Assembly (NCBI RefSeq): GCF_003260975.1
Contig: NZ_CP030041.1
Span: 1,091,001 to 1,155,000, forward strand
Reading direction: 5' to 3'
Length of the DNA: 64,000 nt
Origin: Echinicola strongylocentroti
Lineage (GTDB): Bacteria; Bacteroidota; Bacteroidia; Cytophagales; Cyclobacteriaceae
The notes under the pieces are model-generated. The model had not been told where the DNA came from. It made no database searches and saw only the letters and a program-made list of their open reading frames with translations. Position numbers and translations under genes: made by a program. Shown here in pieces: positions 6,959 through 14,861 of this stretch. Position 1 is the first letter of the stretch, and each line of letters opens with the position of its first letter.

Positions 6959-7573
6959 TTAATTATCTGAGAATTTATTTAAAACGGCATTCCACCTTTT
7001 TTTTATAGCTTTAAAAATTAAAGCCGTATGTAATAGTCCCATCATAACAGCCCCAGGGATTAAATTTTGGACAAACCATACAAAAGTTGGATAGTTTGAT
7101 ATATTATCTGCATTATGAACTATTTCAATTCCATTTTCATTTATTTTTAATTTTAATACTAGAAAAACCGATATTGCCGCAAAATGAAATCCGTTTACAA
7201 ACAGATGTAAAATATATTCCCTTTGAGGTAAACCGCCCATAAAATTCCTACTTTCTTTTTCTGAATAGGCGTCTATTCCTAAGGCCAAAATATCCAGAAG
7301 GATAAGCACCAAGCCTATATAGAAAAAAAGATCCCCCCTTGACAGGTAGAAGAATATTAAAGTGAGGGGAAATAAAATAGCTCTGACCGTATGTGTGATA
7401 TGTTCAAACCTACTATCGGCGTGCTCATAAAGCCGATATTTCACTAAGTGCAAGTAAAGGCCATCATAGGTAGCAAGTAAAGCAAACAGAATTAATAAAA
7501 TTAGAGTTGTAATTATAGCTGCTTCCATATGTCTTGTTTTTTGTTTGGACAAAATTAAATTGACCATACACAA
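6959..7573 (-). CDS. Multi-span membrane protein of unknown function
   Basis: Up to 204 residues with about five or six hydrophobic segments (IITTLILLILFALLATYDGL, AILFPLTLIFFYLS, LFFYIGLVLILLDILALGI, FAAISVFLVLKL and a final one near VMMGLLHTAL). Conserved-looking polar residues (YDGLYLHLVKYRLYEH, FEHITHTVRA, HLFVNGFHF) include several histidines that could bind metal or haem. The start may be the internal ATG giving MEAAIITTL, since the first 15 residues are not hydrophobic. I cannot name the family. It precedes the quinone reductase gene in what looks like one operon, so a link to redox chemistry is possible. Confidence 0.65.
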   Translation of the reverse strand: MCMVNLILSKQKTRHMEAAIITTLILLILFALLATYDGLYLHLVKYRLYEHADSRFEHITHTVRAILFPLTLIFFYLSRGDLFFYIGLVLILLDILALGIDAYSEKESRNFMGGLPQREYILHLFVNGFHFAAISVFLVLKLKINENGIEIVHNADNISNYPTFVWFVQNLIPGAVMMGLLHTALIFKAIKKRWNAVLNKFSDN

Positions 7574-7655
7574 CTCTATTTGACATATGTCACATAATTA
7601 CTATACCGGCAAATAATTAAGAACATTCATTCTTTAATTAGAAGAGATTAAATCA

Positions 7656-8027
7656 TTAAAGTATAACCTTAAAATTTTTATCTGTAGCCAGCCCAATTAA
7701 GCAAGCAGCACAGCAAAACAAGGCGGTATAGAAGAATGTATAATCCTTATATGCAAAATGAACCATTAATGCCCCTATTGCAAAAGGAAATAACCACATT
7801 ACTGAAAGGTTTTTTACTTGATGCACCCAAAAACCAGCAATTAAACCAATTACCCCCAACAATTCACCATACCCAATAAATAAAGTCCATACTTTTCCGA
7901 AACCAAAATTGCTCATATTTTCCATCATACTATGTTTTTGAAAAACTTTGAAAAGACTCGCATAACCAAATGCATATAATAAGTATCCATATGCAATCCA
8001 ATGTATGACCTGTACTAACATTTTCAT
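7656..8027 (-). CDS. DoxX-like membrane protein
   Basis: A 123-residue protein with four predicted membrane helices (VIHWIAYGYLLYAFGYASLF, WTLFIGYGELLGVIGLIAGF, VMWLFPFAIGALMVHFAY, FYTALFCCAACLIGLA). The GYGELLGVIGL segment and overall plan match the DoxX-like family of small quinone/thiol-linked membrane proteins. The ATG at 8027 is chosen because a longer reading would run into the divergent promoter region and the HxlR gene. The divergent HxlR regulator next door is the likely controller. Confidence 0.75.
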   Translation of the reverse strand: MKMLVQVIHWIAYGYLLYAFGYASLFKVFQKHSMMENMSNFGFGKVWTLFIGYGELLGVIGLIAGFWVHQVKNLSVMWLFPFAIGALMVHFAYKDYTFFYTALFCCAACLIGLATDKNFKVIL

Positions 8028-8115
8028 ATCCCTTATAGTTTTTTCAAAATTAAGGGTTACATTCAAATATTGAAAGTACATACAAAAATGTAGGGTACTA
8101 ACAAAAAAGTAAGAA

Positions 8116-8478
8116 ATGAGAAAAACGAGTTCTACAAACACAATAAACAAAAAACAATTAGAAGAAAATTGCGGTATAGCTTATACAAATTCAGTTTTAA
8201 GTGGTCGATGGAAGTTAAGTATACTTACTTTCTTATTAGATGAAAAAAAACTACGGTATAGCGAATTGAAAAGCAGACTTATTGGTATTTCTGAAAGAAT
8301 GCTTATAGCACAGCTTAAGGAATTACAAACAGATGATTTAATAAAACGGATTTCTTATCCCGAAGTTCCACCTAGGGTTGAGTATGAACTCACGCAGAAA
8401 GGTAGGTCACTTGAAAATATCCTAATACAAATGTCAGATTGGGGAACAAAAAACGCAGTGAAAAACAAAAACCTATAA
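8116..8478 (+). CDS. HxlR-family winged-helix regulator
   Basis: A 120-residue protein with the HxlR core: NSVLSGRWKLSILTFLL, then ELKSRLIGISERMLIAQLKE, and a wing ending RVEYELTQKGRSLENIL. The N-terminal cysteine (EENCGIAY, residue 19) occupies the usual position of the redox- or aldehyde-sensing cysteine in this family. It is divergent from the DoxX-like gene with an 88-bp gap, the standard arrangement for an HxlR regulator and its target. A role in sensing electrophiles or disulfide stress is inferred. Confidence 0.88.
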   Translation: MRKTSSTNTINKKQLEENCGIAYTNSVLSGRWKLSILTFLLDEKKLRYSELKSRLIGISERMLIAQLKELQTDDLIKRISYPEVPPRVEYELTQKGRSLENILIQMSDWGTKNAVKNKNL

Positions 8479-8596
8479 AAACCGATTAACACCCCTATTG
8501 GTTATACAATTCTATATTCTGATAGTTTATACCTAAATCAGCAAGGACCTCCATCTATTAATTTGTTTTTTTGATTGGACAAAATTAATCGCCCTT

Positions 8597-9205
8597 TCAA
8601 AAACCTGTTGGATTTAGGTCAGGTAACTGAGCAAGATTTTTTCTAATACGGCTAAGTGTTTCACGTTTAATTCCGAGATACGATGCGATGTGTTGAACAG
8701 GTGCTTTATTTACTATTTCTGGCTGCGACTCCAATAGATTTAAATAACGTTCTTGTGCTTGTTGCGAATTTAAACTATGTGCATAATTCCATAAAGAAAT
8801 GTATTCTTTTTCTATTTGGACCCTTACGATCCGTTCCCAAATAGGCTTCAACTTATATAGTTTTTGTAAACTGTCGTAATCGATAATAAAAAGTTCAGAC
8901 GCTTCTATGGCTTGTATTTGTATATTTGAAGGTGTTTGAGCAATAAAACTTTTAAAAGAGGAAGCCATTGAATTTGAAACACAGAAACAAGAAGTAATTT
9001 CATTTCCATTACTATCAAAATAAGAGCTTCGTAAAAGCCCTTTTTTAATATAGGCCATATGACGACAGGTTTTGTTATTTTCTACCCAAACTTCATTTTT
9101 CTTTAAATATCTATGGTTAAAAAACGGATGACTTTCTTCCCAATCCAAATCTGTGAATTCTGCATTAGACTTTAGGAATTCATGGAATTTATTTATGCTC
9201 TCCAT
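8597..9205 (-). CDS. Crp/Fnr-family transcriptional regulator (second copy)
   Basis: A protein of about 202 residues from the ATG at 9205 (MESINKFHEFLKS); a longer upstream start is possible but not supported by family length. It has a sensor domain (NNKTCRHMAYIKKGLL, SNGNEITSCFC) and a C-terminal helix-turn-helix (VQHIASYLGIKRETLSRIRKNL). It resembles the 5296-5865 regulator in plan and is probably a diverged paralogue. Three cysteines in the sensor part are noticeable, but no cluster motif can be claimed. Confidence 0.85.
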   Translation of the reverse strand: MESINKFHEFLKSNAEFTDLDWEESHPFFNHRYLKKNEVWVENNKTCRHMAYIKKGLLRSSYFDSNGNEITSCFCVSNSMASSFKSFIAQTPSNIQIQAIEASELFIIDYDSLQKLYKLKPIWERIVRVQIEKEYISLWNYAHSLNSQQAQERYLNLLESQPEIVNKAPVQHIASYLGIKRETLSRIRKNLAQLPDLNPTGF

Positions 9206-9772
9206 ATTTAGGTAATTTAAAATTTGGCTCTTTGCTACTTTGCAAATAAATGTAAATTGCCGCAACAATTATTCTGTCAAACAATTTGCCCCCGAAATAT
9301 CTTTTGTTGAACTTATAAATAAACTCAACCAAAATTAAACTGTATATATTTCCTGTTGCCAAGCGATCAATATCCAACAGGTTCGTTTTTAATTATTGAT
9401 TGCTGTTTGTAAACATTACGGTTTTGCAAGTCATTCAGTTTCCATTTATCAGCAAGCTCTTTATCAAATCCTTCTCCTTGCATGGGTGACAGGTTCTCCC
9501 TTGTCTGTGGGTATTAACGAGTAGGGACTGTTGTTTATCATTATCCCAACCGTCCCTGCACACTTCTTAGTATTCGTGGTTTTTTATTAGTCCTTCCGGG
9601 ATTGGAAAAAGGTAAGCTATATACAATCACCTTCCTAAGGAATATCAAATACTCGCTTTTTTCCGATCCTTTCATCGTTGTCTTCAACAAAATTGAAACG
9701 GCTTTCCAAGACTTCACATACTACCTTTTAATGAGGCACCAGCTCTATGACCATAATTTTACACAAGTGCAC
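9206..9772. other. Intergenic stretch, mostly featureless
   Basis: No gene is supported. Minus-strand fragments such as FDKELADKWKLNDLQNR followed by a stop near 9373 may be the tail of a lost gene, but I do not recognise it. An inverted repeat with CCTGTTG/CAACAGG arms lies at 9352-9381. Confidence 0.35.
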
Positions 9773-9901
9773 CCCAGCTTGAGGGCAATCAAGGCCATGT
9801 GGCAACGGAATAAATGAAGGCAATGTGGGAAGCCCCGCGTTTATGCCGGAATCTCATGGCCGCCCCTGCAGCCCGAAAGCTAACATTGTGGAATGATTAA
9901 T
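9773..9901. repeat. Leader-like element, copy 2 (right border of cargo island)
   Basis: A ~129-bp copy of the element at 1135-1262 in the same orientation, differing at roughly 15 positions by eye. The GGCA...TGCC arms and the inner GGG/CCC stem are kept. Unlike copies 1 and 3 it has no gene 40 bp away, and only unassigned sequence lies on its left. With copy 1 it brackets the 8.5-kb cargo. Confidence 0.7.
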
Positions 9902-10056
9902 AAATAAATCAAATCCCCAAGAAGCCATACTTAGGTTTAACTGTACCTCCCATAACCCCGCCTTTCCCAGTATCAGTTCATTCAACACCTCATTTAGATT
10001 ACCCTACCTTTAAGAGATGGGATGTTCGAACGACCAGAACACAAAATTATTATCTG

Positions 10057-10251
10057 TCATTTTCTCTTTTTCAAAACTCGGTAATTACAAGCTTTATTTT
10101 CCGCATATTCAATTTTATGTTCGGACATAAGTTGAACTATTGTTTTCATTGTTTCGTTTTCACAAAGGCCAATTTTTTCCCCAAGGTCAATTTCATTTAG
10201 TTGACCGTTGTTTTCATTCAAGGCCATGTAATATCTATCTTTATTTTTCAT
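10057..10251 (-). CDS. Small hypothetical protein coupled to a methyltransferase
   Basis: A 64-residue protein, MKNKDRYYMALNENNGQLNE through LKKRK. It has a possible winged-helix-like layout (IDLGEKIGLCENETMKTIVQ then a basic tail YRVLKKRK). It starts 7 bp downstream of the methyltransferase stop on the same strand. No named family is recognised. Its size and basic end suggest nucleic-acid or partner binding, but this is inference. Confidence 0.5.
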   Translation of the reverse strand: MKNKDRYYMALNENNGQLNEIDLGEKIGLCENETMKTIVQLMSEHKIEYAENKACNYRVLKKRK

Positions 10252-10258
10252 AAATCAT

Positions 10259-11080
10259 TTACTTTTTTACTGCTATCATCATGTGTGGGCTAAATGGTAA
10301 AAGGTAGGGGTCGTTTTCTGTAACCTGGATAAGTTCTAATAATGTCTTTTTTCGTTTATCATTTAACATATTGGCAAAGTAATCCTTATCTAACCAAGCC
10401 ATCCCTTCTATTGCATACATATTAATATAAATCAGTCCTTGATTTATAAATTCCTCTTTTAATTGTTCAGGTTTGTGATAATATGCTTCGGCTAATAGCC
10501 AAGGAAAATCGTCCGGTGGATTATGTTTTCCCGTTGTCAGTTCTTCCATGCACATCTCAAGAAATGTACTTTTATGAATTAGTCCATTTAAAAGTCCAAC
10601 CAAAGTCGATGCTGTATAATTAATGGCGAAAGCCAGTATAATTCCATTATTTTTCAAAACTCTTTTAGCTTCTTGAATGGATAAATCCCTATCCTCCTTT
10701 TTCTGAAGGTGATAAAGTGGTCCGTGCAAGATTATTAAGTCTGCATAATTATTTGGAAATTTCAATTTTCGTGATTCACCATAATGAACCGAAAATTTGT
10801 TTTTCAATTTATCCGCTCTGTTTTGGGCTATCTTTATATGTTTTGAAACAGGGTCCACCAAATGAACTTGATGCCCATTTTTAGCTAACCATTCCGAATA
10901 TTTTCCTGTTCCTCCCCCAACATCGATTATTTTTGTATTTGATCCTGGTGTATATTTTTCTATGAGTAATTTAATTCTTTCAAATTCAAATATCCCCATC
11001 CCTTTGTTGAGTCTGTTTTCTTCGGATACTTTTTCGTAAAAAATTTCTATGTTTCTGCTTATTATCTGTTTACTATTCAT
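10259..11080 (-). CDS. Class I SAM-dependent methyltransferase
   Basis: A 273-residue protein with the SAM-binding motif I (IIDVGGGTGKYSEWLAKNG, from residue 51), an acidic motif II end (VHLVDPVSKHI), and motif IV/post-IV (ADLIILHGPLYHLQKKEDR then LKNNGIILAFAINY). This is the UbiE/BioC-type fold. The long C-terminal part could cap a small-molecule substrate; the substrate is unknown. It is followed closely by a small basic protein in the same direction. Confidence 0.85.
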   Translation of the reverse strand: MNSKQIISRNIEIFYEKVSEENRLNKGMGIFEFERIKLLIEKYTPGSNTKIIDVGGGTGKYSEWLAKNGHQVHLVDPVSKHIKIAQNRADKLKNKFSVHYGESRKLKFPNNYADLIILHGPLYHLQKKEDRDLSIQEAKRVLKNNGIILAFAINYTASTLVGLLNGLIHKSTFLEMCMEELTTGKHNPPDDFPWLLAEAYYHKPEQLKEEFINQGLIYINMYAIEGMAWLDKDYFANMLNDKRKKTLLELIQVTENDPYLLPFSPHMMIAVKK

Positions 11081-11424
11081 AATTAAATTTTATACATCAC
11101 TATCACATTTAAGATGTCGAATACATCACAAAGCGATGAAACAATTGATTTGAAAATCAACTGGTTTTGTTTAAGATTTGATGAAATAAAAGGGTATTAT
11201 TATCCATGCATTGAAATAAAAAGTCTTCAATGCATTATTTACTCGTTTTTTATCGAGTTGGTCTTTTAGAGAAAGACATGGATAATATGTCAGCAATAGT
11301 ATAACAGATTACCAAGGTAGGAATTCTGAGTGATATTTTTTCTGGTTTGTTGGTTTTTCTAAATGCCAGGTAAAGGTTTTGTGCATGGATTCGATGCGTG
11401 AACATGGATAAAAAAATCTTCACC
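11081..11424. other. Intergenic stretch with two hairpins
   Basis: AT-rich and without a supported gene. It has a perfect 10-bp inverted repeat (ATGCATTGAA at 11206-11215 and TTCAATGCAT at 11226-11235) followed by a short ACTCG/CGAGT hairpin at about 11241-11258. They lie downstream of the TlpA-type gene and may end its transcript, though only weak T-runs follow. Confidence 0.45.
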
Positions 11425-12909
11425 TTAATTGTCCTGTAATTGTTTTTCCAACGTTTCAATTTCAGTGGAACCACCCGCATATTTTTCAATCACATTTCCA
11501 TTCCCGTCAGTCAAAATATGCCAAGGGATTCCAAAAGTATCCTTTCCTCGTAACCGCCTCAAATCTTTGTAAAGATCTTTATTGGCTATAAGGTGATACC
11601 CCTCCAATTGGTAATATTTTATCATTTCCCTCCACTTTTCCACTTTATCATCTTTATCGACAGAAATATAAAGCATAGTGGTTTTTTCATTGCTCAATAG
11701 ATCATATAACCTGTCATTGTGCTTGAATTCCTGCTTGCACGGCCCACACCAGGTGGCCCAAATATCAACATAAATCTTCTGGGAATTGATGGATTTCACG
11801 GCTTCTTTAAGCGAGTTTATACTGTTTACATCTTCCAGAAAATGAATATTCTCATTTAACACTTCATCCTGCTTTCTGTGAAAAGCAATGATGGGTATTA
11901 TTTCGGACTCTATATAGGGTATATATTCACTGGATGGATTTTCTTTTTCAAATTGTTCAAAGAGCGTAACCAGTTCTTTTTCATAGTTTTTGCTGATAGC
12001 TTCCATATAAATATATGCAGCACAATAATACTCAAGCTGCTTTCCTGTCAAATACTTTTTGGCCAAATCTATGTGACGGGTGTGAATCAACCTTTGTTTT
12101 TTGGTTTCGGACAAGTCTTCGGGGTTTACCTTGCCTTCCACAAAATCCTTATACCATAGATATGATTTCACGTAATAAAAAAACCATGGTGAACGCATTA
12201 AATTCGGATCGCCAACGGAGAATTCCTTAAAAGTGTCCCCCCATAGTCGGCTATATTCCTCTTCGGTTAAAATAATTTTATTGCGCTCGCTCAATAGATA
12301 GTTCATTAAAGCGATACTCGTTCGGGCCCCAGCATAAAAATAAATCTGATCAGCGATCACCAACTCATGGAACCTTTTTGAGATTATGCCTGCATCAAGT
12401 AAACTATCGTACTTTGCAACATTCCTTAATCTGCTTTTTCCTAGGCCCTGCATGATTTCAGCAGGTACGGAGTCTTCACTGTACTTCCTGGCTTCCAGCT
12501 CAAAGTGACCTGACAACATACTTCGGTTGGGATTCTGATTATATAATTCTTGCCCTTTACTGTTCTTTGATTTAACGGTAAATTGGACATCTCCCTTCTT
12601 TTGCTTGATCTGAACCCTATAGAGCATTCCTGGCTCTGCAACTATGGTCCCATATGGCTCATGGCCATTTGATAACTCTATAAAACTTGCTTTGTCCAGC
12701 GACAAGGATATTTTGAAATGACCTAGTGAATCAGGTTGAACGGAATTTTCAAATCCGAAGTAGCTGATTCCGTTGAGCGGAACAGTATATTCAATTTTCC
12801 CAGGCACGTTACCCGAAATCATTCCCTCTATGGTCATTTTTTCGTCATTCTCTTTCTGGCAACAACAGCCCAATAGCATTAGAGATACAAAGGTCAAGAA
12901 TTGTTTCAT
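11425..12909 (-). CDS. TlpA-type thiol:disulfide lipoprotein
   Basis: A 494-residue exported protein. A signal peptide ends in a lipobox-like LLGCCC (cysteines 15-17), so it is probably a lipoprotein. An N-terminal DUF4369-like beta domain covers roughly residues 25-110, a helical middle region follows, and a C-terminal thioredoxin domain carries the active WCGPC at residues 387-391. Bacteroidota TlpA-like proteins of this plan reduce or isomerise disulfides in the cell envelope. Unlike the TlpA-like protein at 34222-35586, its active-site cysteines are intact. It stands alone upstream of the methyltransferase pair. Confidence 0.85.
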   Translation of the reverse strand: MKQFLTFVSLMLLGCCCQKENDEKMTIEGMISGNVPGKIEYTVPLNGISYFGFENSVQPDSLGHFKISLSLDKASFIELSNGHEPYGTIVAEPGMLYRVQIKQKKGDVQFTVKSKNSKGQELYNQNPNRSMLSGHFELEARKYSEDSVPAEIMQGLGKSRLRNVAKYDSLLDAGIISKRFHELVIADQIYFYAGARTSIALMNYLLSERNKIILTEEEYSRLWGDTFKEFSVGDPNLMRSPWFFYYVKSYLWYKDFVEGKVNPEDLSETKKQRLIHTRHIDLAKKYLTGKQLEYYCAAYIYMEAISKNYEKELVTLFEQFEKENPSSEYIPYIESEIIPIIAFHRKQDEVLNENIHFLEDVNSINSLKEAVKSINSQKIYVDIWATWCGPCKQEFKHNDRLYDLLSNEKTTMLYISVDKDDKVEKWREMIKYYQLEGYHLIANKDLYKDLRRLRGKDTFGIPWHILTDGNGNVIEKYAGGSTEIETLEKQLQDN

Positions 12910-13129
12910 AATATTTAAAGTTCATCCGGCCCTTACCAAGGATACAATACTATCAGGTATACATTAAGGCTAAAGTGGTTTTGACCTATCTTTATAAGTT
13001 GTCCTGCTTATTTTGTCCCGTCACAATTTCAGCTATTTATGGTCTATTAGTGCTCAAGGGCACTATTTGGTAAAATCCCTGCCAGTCCAAGGTAGTAATT
13101 TTCTATAAATTCAAAAACTAAGGTTGTAG

Positions 13130-13164
13130 AAAAGAAAAACACCTCCAATCAACTTGAAGGTGCC
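13130..13164 (-). terminator. Terminator of the tra operon
   Basis: On the minus strand a stem (GGCACCTTCAAG pairing with the GGAGGTG side, one mismatch) is followed by TTTTTCTTTT. It lies 29 bp after the stop of the last tra-operon gene. Confidence 0.75.
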
Positions 13165-13190
13165 TCTATTTTATCAAAGTCAAACTACGA

Positions 13191-13970
13191 CTACATCTTC
13201 GCCCCTTTCCCCTTTTTGGGTTCCTTAGGAGTGTTCTTCACCTTCGGGGCCTGTTGCTTTTTTTCCTGCTGGCCCTGCTTTTCCTCCTTTCCCTGCTCTT
13301 TGGCAAGGAGCAGATCCTTGGTCTTGACCATTTTCATTTCCGCATCATAGACGTTGACCGATTTGAACTTGGGATTGGCCGATACGTACATGATCTCTTC
13401 CCTGCCGCCCTTTTCCATGGTCACCGGATAGACATTCCCCTTTTCGAAGGCCTTCACCATCCATTCGGTCTTGGTAGGGTCCTGAAGCTCCTTGATCGGG
13501 AGTTTGGACAGGGCCTCCTTACTGTCAAAGCCATAGTTCTCATGGTAGGACTCTATCCTGAAATTGTTGTTCTTGTCCTTCTGGGAAAAGTCCAGCTGCA
13601 TCCATGCCTGGTAGGGCTCGTTTTCCTGGTTGAGCATACCCTTTTTCACCGCCCTTCCTTCCAAAAGGTTAAAGGCCTCCTTGGCCGTTACCGACTGGTT
13701 GTTGTAAAAAGTGTGCTGCTTGGGGGCAATTTCAGGGTTGGGATTGTGCAGGCTTGCATCGTACTTGTTTAGAAAATACCGCTCCGAAGTATTGGACTTT
13801 CTGAAATAAAGCGAAAAGTCCATTTTCCTGCCCTCTATTTCCATTTGGTGTGGCAATTGGAAGGCTTCGTTACCTGCCTTGATCTGCTTTTCCAGCGCGG
13901 CGTTCATGTCGGTATCAAAACCGGTGTACTTTAGTTTTTCCTTGAGGTACGCTAAATTTTCCTGGTCCAT
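13191..13970 (-). CDS. DUF3945-like accessory protein at the end of the tra operon
   Basis: A 259-residue cytosolic protein. It has an N-terminal helical part (ENLAYLKEKLKYTGFDTDM), a middle with FSLYFRKSNTSERYFLNKYD and TFYNNQSVTAKEAFNLLEGR, and a lysine/glutamine-rich low-complexity tail (about residues 225-259). This matches the DUF3945/DUF4099-like proteins common on Bacteroidota conjugative elements, whose function is unknown. The basic tail suggests nucleic-acid binding. It starts 3 bp after the TraN stop and is followed by the operon terminator, so it is the last gene of the tra operon. A TraO gene, expected after traN in CTnDOT-like operons, is absent here. Confidence 0.65.
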   Translation of the reverse strand: MDQENLAYLKEKLKYTGFDTDMNAALEKQIKAGNEAFQLPHQMEIEGRKMDFSLYFRKSNTSERYFLNKYDASLHNPNPEIAPKQHTFYNNQSVTAKEAFNLLEGRAVKKGMLNQENEPYQAWMQLDFSQKDKNNNFRIESYHENYGFDSKEALSKLPIKELQDPTKTEWMVKAFEKGNVYPVTMEKGGREEIMYVSANPKFKSVNVYDAEMKMVKTKDLLLAKEQGKEEKQGQQEKKQQAPKVKNTPKEPKKGKGAKM

Positions 13971-13973
13971 GGT

Positions 13974-14861
13974 TTATTCGGTTTCAGGTTGAACATCGGT
14001 CAGGTTCCGTGTTTTCAGGATATCCCTGCCCCTGACCTTTAGGCGAAGGTTCCTGTCTCCGTTTTTCTCCTTGAGCTGTATGACCAACTGCTTGTTGTCC
14101 GAAAGGGTAAATTTTGGAAAGGCCGCTACCAGGGCATTGCTCCGGTGACCAGCAATCCCTTTCCCGTCCTGCCATTCGAGCAGGAGCGGGTCAAGGAATC
14201 CTTCGCGTAGTGAGGCATGTTTGGCCTGCTTCTTATCGGTGATGGTAAAAAGTAGGCCTTCCACGCTATAGGGCAACCTGGAGCGGTTGGCCACACGGAA
14301 CCTAAAGAAGAGCAATCCCTCCTTTTGGTAAATACCTTCCAGCCTGAATTTCATCCGGTAATCCTTGGACGTCCTTCTAAGGAACGCTTCTTCTTCCATC
14401 ACGGCATCTCCTGTCCTTTCCAGCTCATCAGCCGCCAGCCTGCTAGCGGCAAGCCGTACATTTTCCCAGAACCTCAGCTCCTGACGGGCAATGTTAATGG
14501 AAGATCGTGCCAGTGATTCATCATAGCTGATCCTGAAATGGTACAGCCGGGCATCGGCGGTGACCACATGTAGGTTGGTGGGGGAAAAGGAGCGCTTCCC
14601 GGCCTTTAGCAGTAACAGATTGGGTGCTTTTTCTTCTACTTTGGCCATGACACTGCCATGTCCCCTATCTACACTCACCACCTTCCCGGGAAAAACCAGT
14701 GCGGTGGTATGGTCCCAGCCAACACTGACCGGATAGGCCGGCAACACCGCATCTTTGGTTATGGGCCGTATTTTCAGTTGTTGCTGTGCGGACAGCGATC
14801 CTGTATGGAGTGAAAAAAGGATCGCAAAAATTATCATGGTGTTTTTCATTTGATTATGCAT
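13974..14861 (-). CDS. traN: Conjugal transfer protein TraN (VirB9-like)
   Basis: A 295-residue protein with a signal peptide (MKNTMIIFAILFSLHTGSLS then AQQQ). The early HTTALVFPGKVVSVDRG segment is the signature of Bacteroidota TraN, and beta-rich sequence follows. TraN is the outer-membrane-associated VirB9-like part of the conjugation channel, acting with TraM. Two starts are possible: MHNQ at 14861, overlapping traM by 8 bp, or MKNTM at 14849, which gives the cleaner signal peptide. It lies between traM and the terminal accessory gene. Confidence 0.88.
   Translation of the reverse strand: MHNQMKNTMIIFAILFSLHTGSLSAQQQLKIRPITKDAVLPAYPVSVGWDHTTALVFPGKVVSVDRGHGSVMAKVEEKAPNLLLLKAGKRSFSPTNLHVVTADARLYHFRISYDESLARSSINIARQELRFWENVRLAASRLAADELERTGDAVMEEEAFLRRTSKDYRMKFRLEGIYQKEGLLFFRFRVANRSRLPYSVEGLLFTITDKKQAKHASLREGFLDPLLLEWQDGKGIAGHRSNALVAAFPKFTLSDNKQLVIQLKEKNGDRNLRLKVRGRDILKTRNLTDVQPETE

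Noticed and set aside
9189..9377. A 62-codon minus-strand open frame
   Set aside because: It overlaps the upstream end of the Crp-like gene at 9205 and shows no recognisable family.
9602..9817. A 71-codon plus-strand open frame
   Set aside because: Its end runs into leader-like element copy 2; the translation is unlike any known family.
11250..11489. A 79-codon minus-strand open frame downstream of the TlpA-type gene
   Set aside because: It overlaps the TlpA-type C-terminus out of frame and has no features of its own.
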